Shown here piece after piece: positions 62,326-64,000 of a stretch of 64,000 bases of DNA. Location: NCBI GenBank assembly GCA_902543185.1, contig CACBXB010000005.1, positions 1 to 64,000 of the forward strand, given 5' to 3'. Origin of the DNA: Paracoccaceae bacterium. GTDB taxonomy: Bacteria > Pseudomonadota > Alphaproteobacteria > Rhodobacterales > Rhodobacteraceae. A program made the position numbers and the translations under genes. The notes beneath the pieces are model-generated. The model ran no database searches, had not been told where the DNA came from, and saw only the letters and a program-made list of their open reading frames with translations. The first letter of the stretch is position 1. The number at the start of each line of letters is the position of its first letter.

Positions 62326-63396
62326 TTAATCATCATTTAATCTCTCAGATGTTTTTGCATCAAATACATGCAAAAAGCTTTTTTCCGCAGAAAGATTTAT
62401 CTTTTCTCCCACGCTAAAGCTACTTCTATCACGGATGACAGATATAAGATCTTGATCTCCACTCCTGACGATCAGGTGTGTTTCTGAACCTGTTGGTTCC
62501 ACTACTGAAACTGTCGCGGCTATCCCAGTTTTACCTGGAATTAACTGTTCTGGGCGGACACCGATTAGTACTTCTTGTCCATCTGCTAAGTTTTTAATTT
62601 TTGGTAAGGGCAATTTGCCTCCATAGATTTCAGCAGCAAAACTTTTACCTGATTTTTTGGTAATACCAGGAATTAAATTCATTGCAGGGGATCCAATGAA
62701 ACCAGCGACAAAAACATTGCTTGGTCGGTCATAAAGCTCCAGGGGCGTGCCAATTTGTTCAATATACCCATCTTGCATTACAACAATCTTATCAGCCATT
62801 GTCATGGCTTCAATTTGGTCATGAGTTACATATAAAGTTGTAGACTTTAGTCTTTGGTGTAGTTCCCTGATTTCGGCTCGCATTTGGACCCGAAGCTTAG
62901 CGTCTAAATTTGATAAAGGTTCATCGAATAGAAAAACCTGGGGATCTCTAACGATAGCCCGGCCCATGGCTACCCTTTGTCTTTGGCCTCCTGAGAGTGC
63001 ACGAGGATATCTTTTTAGGTAAGGAGTTAACCCTAAAACTTCAGCTGCTGTATCGATTTTTTCCTTAATCAAAGTTCGGTCTAATTTTCGCATTTTAAGT
63101 GAAAAGGCCATATTCGCTTCAACTGTTTTGTGAGGGTATAAAGCATAATTTTGGAAAACCATGGCAATATCGCGTTCTGATGGAGGTAAATCATTAACAG
63201 TTTTCCCTCCAATACTAATCTTTCCTGCAGTTATACTTTCAAGCCCAGCAACCATCCTCAATAAAGTCGATTTTCCACAACCTGATGGGCCAACGAGAAC
63301 GACAAATTCTCCATCGTTAACTTTTATACTTAGGTCATGAATTACCTCTGTTGAGCCATAAACTTTTCTAACATTGGCAATGCTTACTTCGGCCAT
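62326..63396 (-). CDS. Sugar ABC transporter ATPase (MalK/UgpC-like)
   Basis: 356 residues with Walker A GPSGCGKST, Q-loop FQNYALYPHKTVE, signature LSGGQRQR, Walker B VFLFDEPLSNLDAKLR, and the C-terminal OB-type regulatory domain (IGVRPEQL). It energises a CUT1-family carbohydrate importer whose binding protein is probably the divergent gene at 63643; permease genes would lie to the right. It is first gene of the fucose operon. Confidence 0.92.
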   Translation of the reverse strand: MAEVSIANVRKVYGSTEVIHDLSIKVNDGEFVVLVGPSGCGKSTLLRMVAGLESITAGKISIGGKTVNDLPPSERDIAMVFQNYALYPHKTVEANMAFSLKMRKLDRTLIKEKIDTAAEVLGLTPYLKRYPRALSGGQRQRVAMGRAIVRDPQVFLFDEPLSNLDAKLRVQMRAEIRELHQRLKSTTLYVTHDQIEAMTMADKIVVMQDGYIEQIGTPLELYDRPSNVFVAGFIGSPAMNLIPGITKKSGKSFAAEIYGGKLPLPKIKNLADGQEVLIGVRPEQLIPGKTGIAATVSVVEPTGSETHLIVRSGDQDLISVIRDRSSFSVGEKINLSAEKSFLHVFDAKTSERLNDD

Positions 63397-63466
63397 TTTC
63401 GCTTTTCCTGACGCTTTCTCGTCAAAAAGCTTAACTTATAGAATTTCAGCTGTCTACTTGTGTGAT

Positions 63467-63508
63467 GGTTAAGTGTAAGTGACTTAAGGTTAAATGTAAG
63501 TGACTTGA
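63467..63508. repeat. Tandem 21-bp direct repeat between divergent sugar-transport genes
   Basis: Two adjoining 21-base units, 63467-63487 and 63488-63508, share GGTTAA-TGTAAGTGACTT and differ only at two positions (7th and 20th base of the unit). A period of 21 bases puts both copies on one helix face, as expected for cooperative binding of a regulator, between the ATPase gene (start 63396, minus) and the binding-protein gene (start 63643, plus). Confidence 0.7.
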
Positions 63509-63642
63509 CAGAATTAAGTTTCACTGGAATGATTTTGTCCAGAGCCACCTTGTTGAGCAGATTTTACCAAAGGCTGTGTGAGCTCCGAAAAAAGAAAGTA
63601 AGCGTTTAAGCTTTTGAATCAACAAGTAACGGGAGGAAAATC

Positions 63643-64000
63643 GTGAAAATAGAACTTTATAATCAATACGTTCGGTCACAGATGAATCGGCGTAGCGTTT
63701 TAAAAGGCGCAGCAAGTGTAGGTGCACTTGCAGCGATGGGCGGTGCGGCACCAGCATTTGCTGGAAGTCACAGCGGTGTGCGTGCAGAAATTATGAAAAT
63801 ACCAGGTGTTGGTATGGGCTCTCCAGGTGATCCAGAATGGCAAAAGGTTGGTGAGTTATGTATGGGCCCTGTAAAAGAACGTGTAGCTGAAGGCGAGTTT
63901 AAAGGCGTAGAGCTTACCTTTATGGGGTTAAACAACCAAAACTTGCACAACTTTTTATTCCGAGGGTTTTTGAAACCTTGGGAAGCATACACAGGAGCAA
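63643..64000 (+). CDS. Carbohydrate ABC transporter substrate-binding protein, Tat signal (3' end outside window)
   Basis: The frame opens at GTG 63643 after a strong GGGAGG and stays open to the window edge, 119 codons. RRSVLKGAASVGALAAMGG is a twin-arginine signal ending near PAFAGS. The mature start (GVGMGSPGDPEWQKVGELC, then GVELTFMGLNNQNLHNFLF) fits family 1 solute-binding proteins such as those of CUT1 sugar importers. It is divergent from the MalK/UgpC-like ATPase, with which it presumably works, perhaps in L-fucose uptake. Confidence 0.82.
   Translation, partial: MKIELYNQYVRSQMNRRSVLKGAASVGALAAMGGAAPAFAGSHSGVRAEIMKIPGVGMGSPGDPEWQKVGELCMGPVKERVAEGEFKGVELTFMGLNNQNLHNFLFRGFLKPWEAYTGA

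Overview
The window looks like chromosome of a low-GC marine alphaproteobacterium, most likely a Rhodobacterales-type heterotroph. The grounds are the many high-affinity importers (TRAP, dipeptide-type, NMT1-type and sugar ABC systems), TSUP permeases, an ATP-dependent PEP carboxykinase preceded by GTTAGCGC-type boxes, and catabolic genes of roseobacter flavour. The assignment rests on gene content and base composition by eye, not on a phylogenetic marker. I saw no rRNA, tRNA, CRISPR array, phage or insertion-sequence genes.

Layout. 1-7.8 kb: 3' end of a sulfotransferase gene, an SLC13 permease with TrkA-C domains, a three-domain phosphotransferase/M23/class III aminotransferase protein cut by one in-frame TAA, an iron-type alcohol dehydrogenase and a MaoC protein. 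8-15.4 kb: htpG and small housekeeping or stress genes (bicupin, two LysE exporters, zinc-ribbon protein, VOC protein, FMN-split-barrel protein, ABC1/UbiB kinase). 15.8-19.9 kb: a complete TRAP transporter and a YghU-type GST.

19.9-54.8 kb is the most interesting part. A LacI-family repressor gene (30934-31953, minus) sits in the middle, and six copies of a palindrome close to TGCAANCGNTTGCA lie in front of the surrounding transcription units (19979, 22813, 31993, 32047, 46721, 54789). The presumed regulon holds a dipeptide-type ABC importer, an NMT1/taurine-type ABC importer, four GSTs (three resembling LigF-type enzymes, one glutathionyl-hydroquinone reductase), three alpha/beta hydrolases, a resorcylate/carboxyvanillate decarboxylase-like amidohydrolase, an OsmC protein, several dehydrogenases, an M24 protein with an altered metal site, a 2-oxoacid dehydrogenase E1 pair with an E2 whose catalytic motif is gone, an aldehyde dehydrogenase, an IorAB-type molybdenum hydroxylase, and a creatininase/cupin/D-hydroxyacid dehydrogenase group. 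I infer a substrate-induced system for importing and degrading an unidentified, probably aromatic or heterocyclic, compound with glutathione-dependent steps. pckA (43938-45542, minus) is embedded in this stretch but carries its own different boxes.

54.9-57.7 kb holds two TSUP permeases and two half-size YraQ/DUF318-like permeases. 57.7-64 kb is a sugar locus that looks like non-phosphorylative L-fucose catabolism (L-fuconate dehydratase, FucU mutarotase, Gfo/Idh dehydrogenase, PfkB kinase, PhyH dioxygenase) with a MalK/UgpC-type ATPase and a divergent Tat-exported sugar-binding protein that runs off the right edge.
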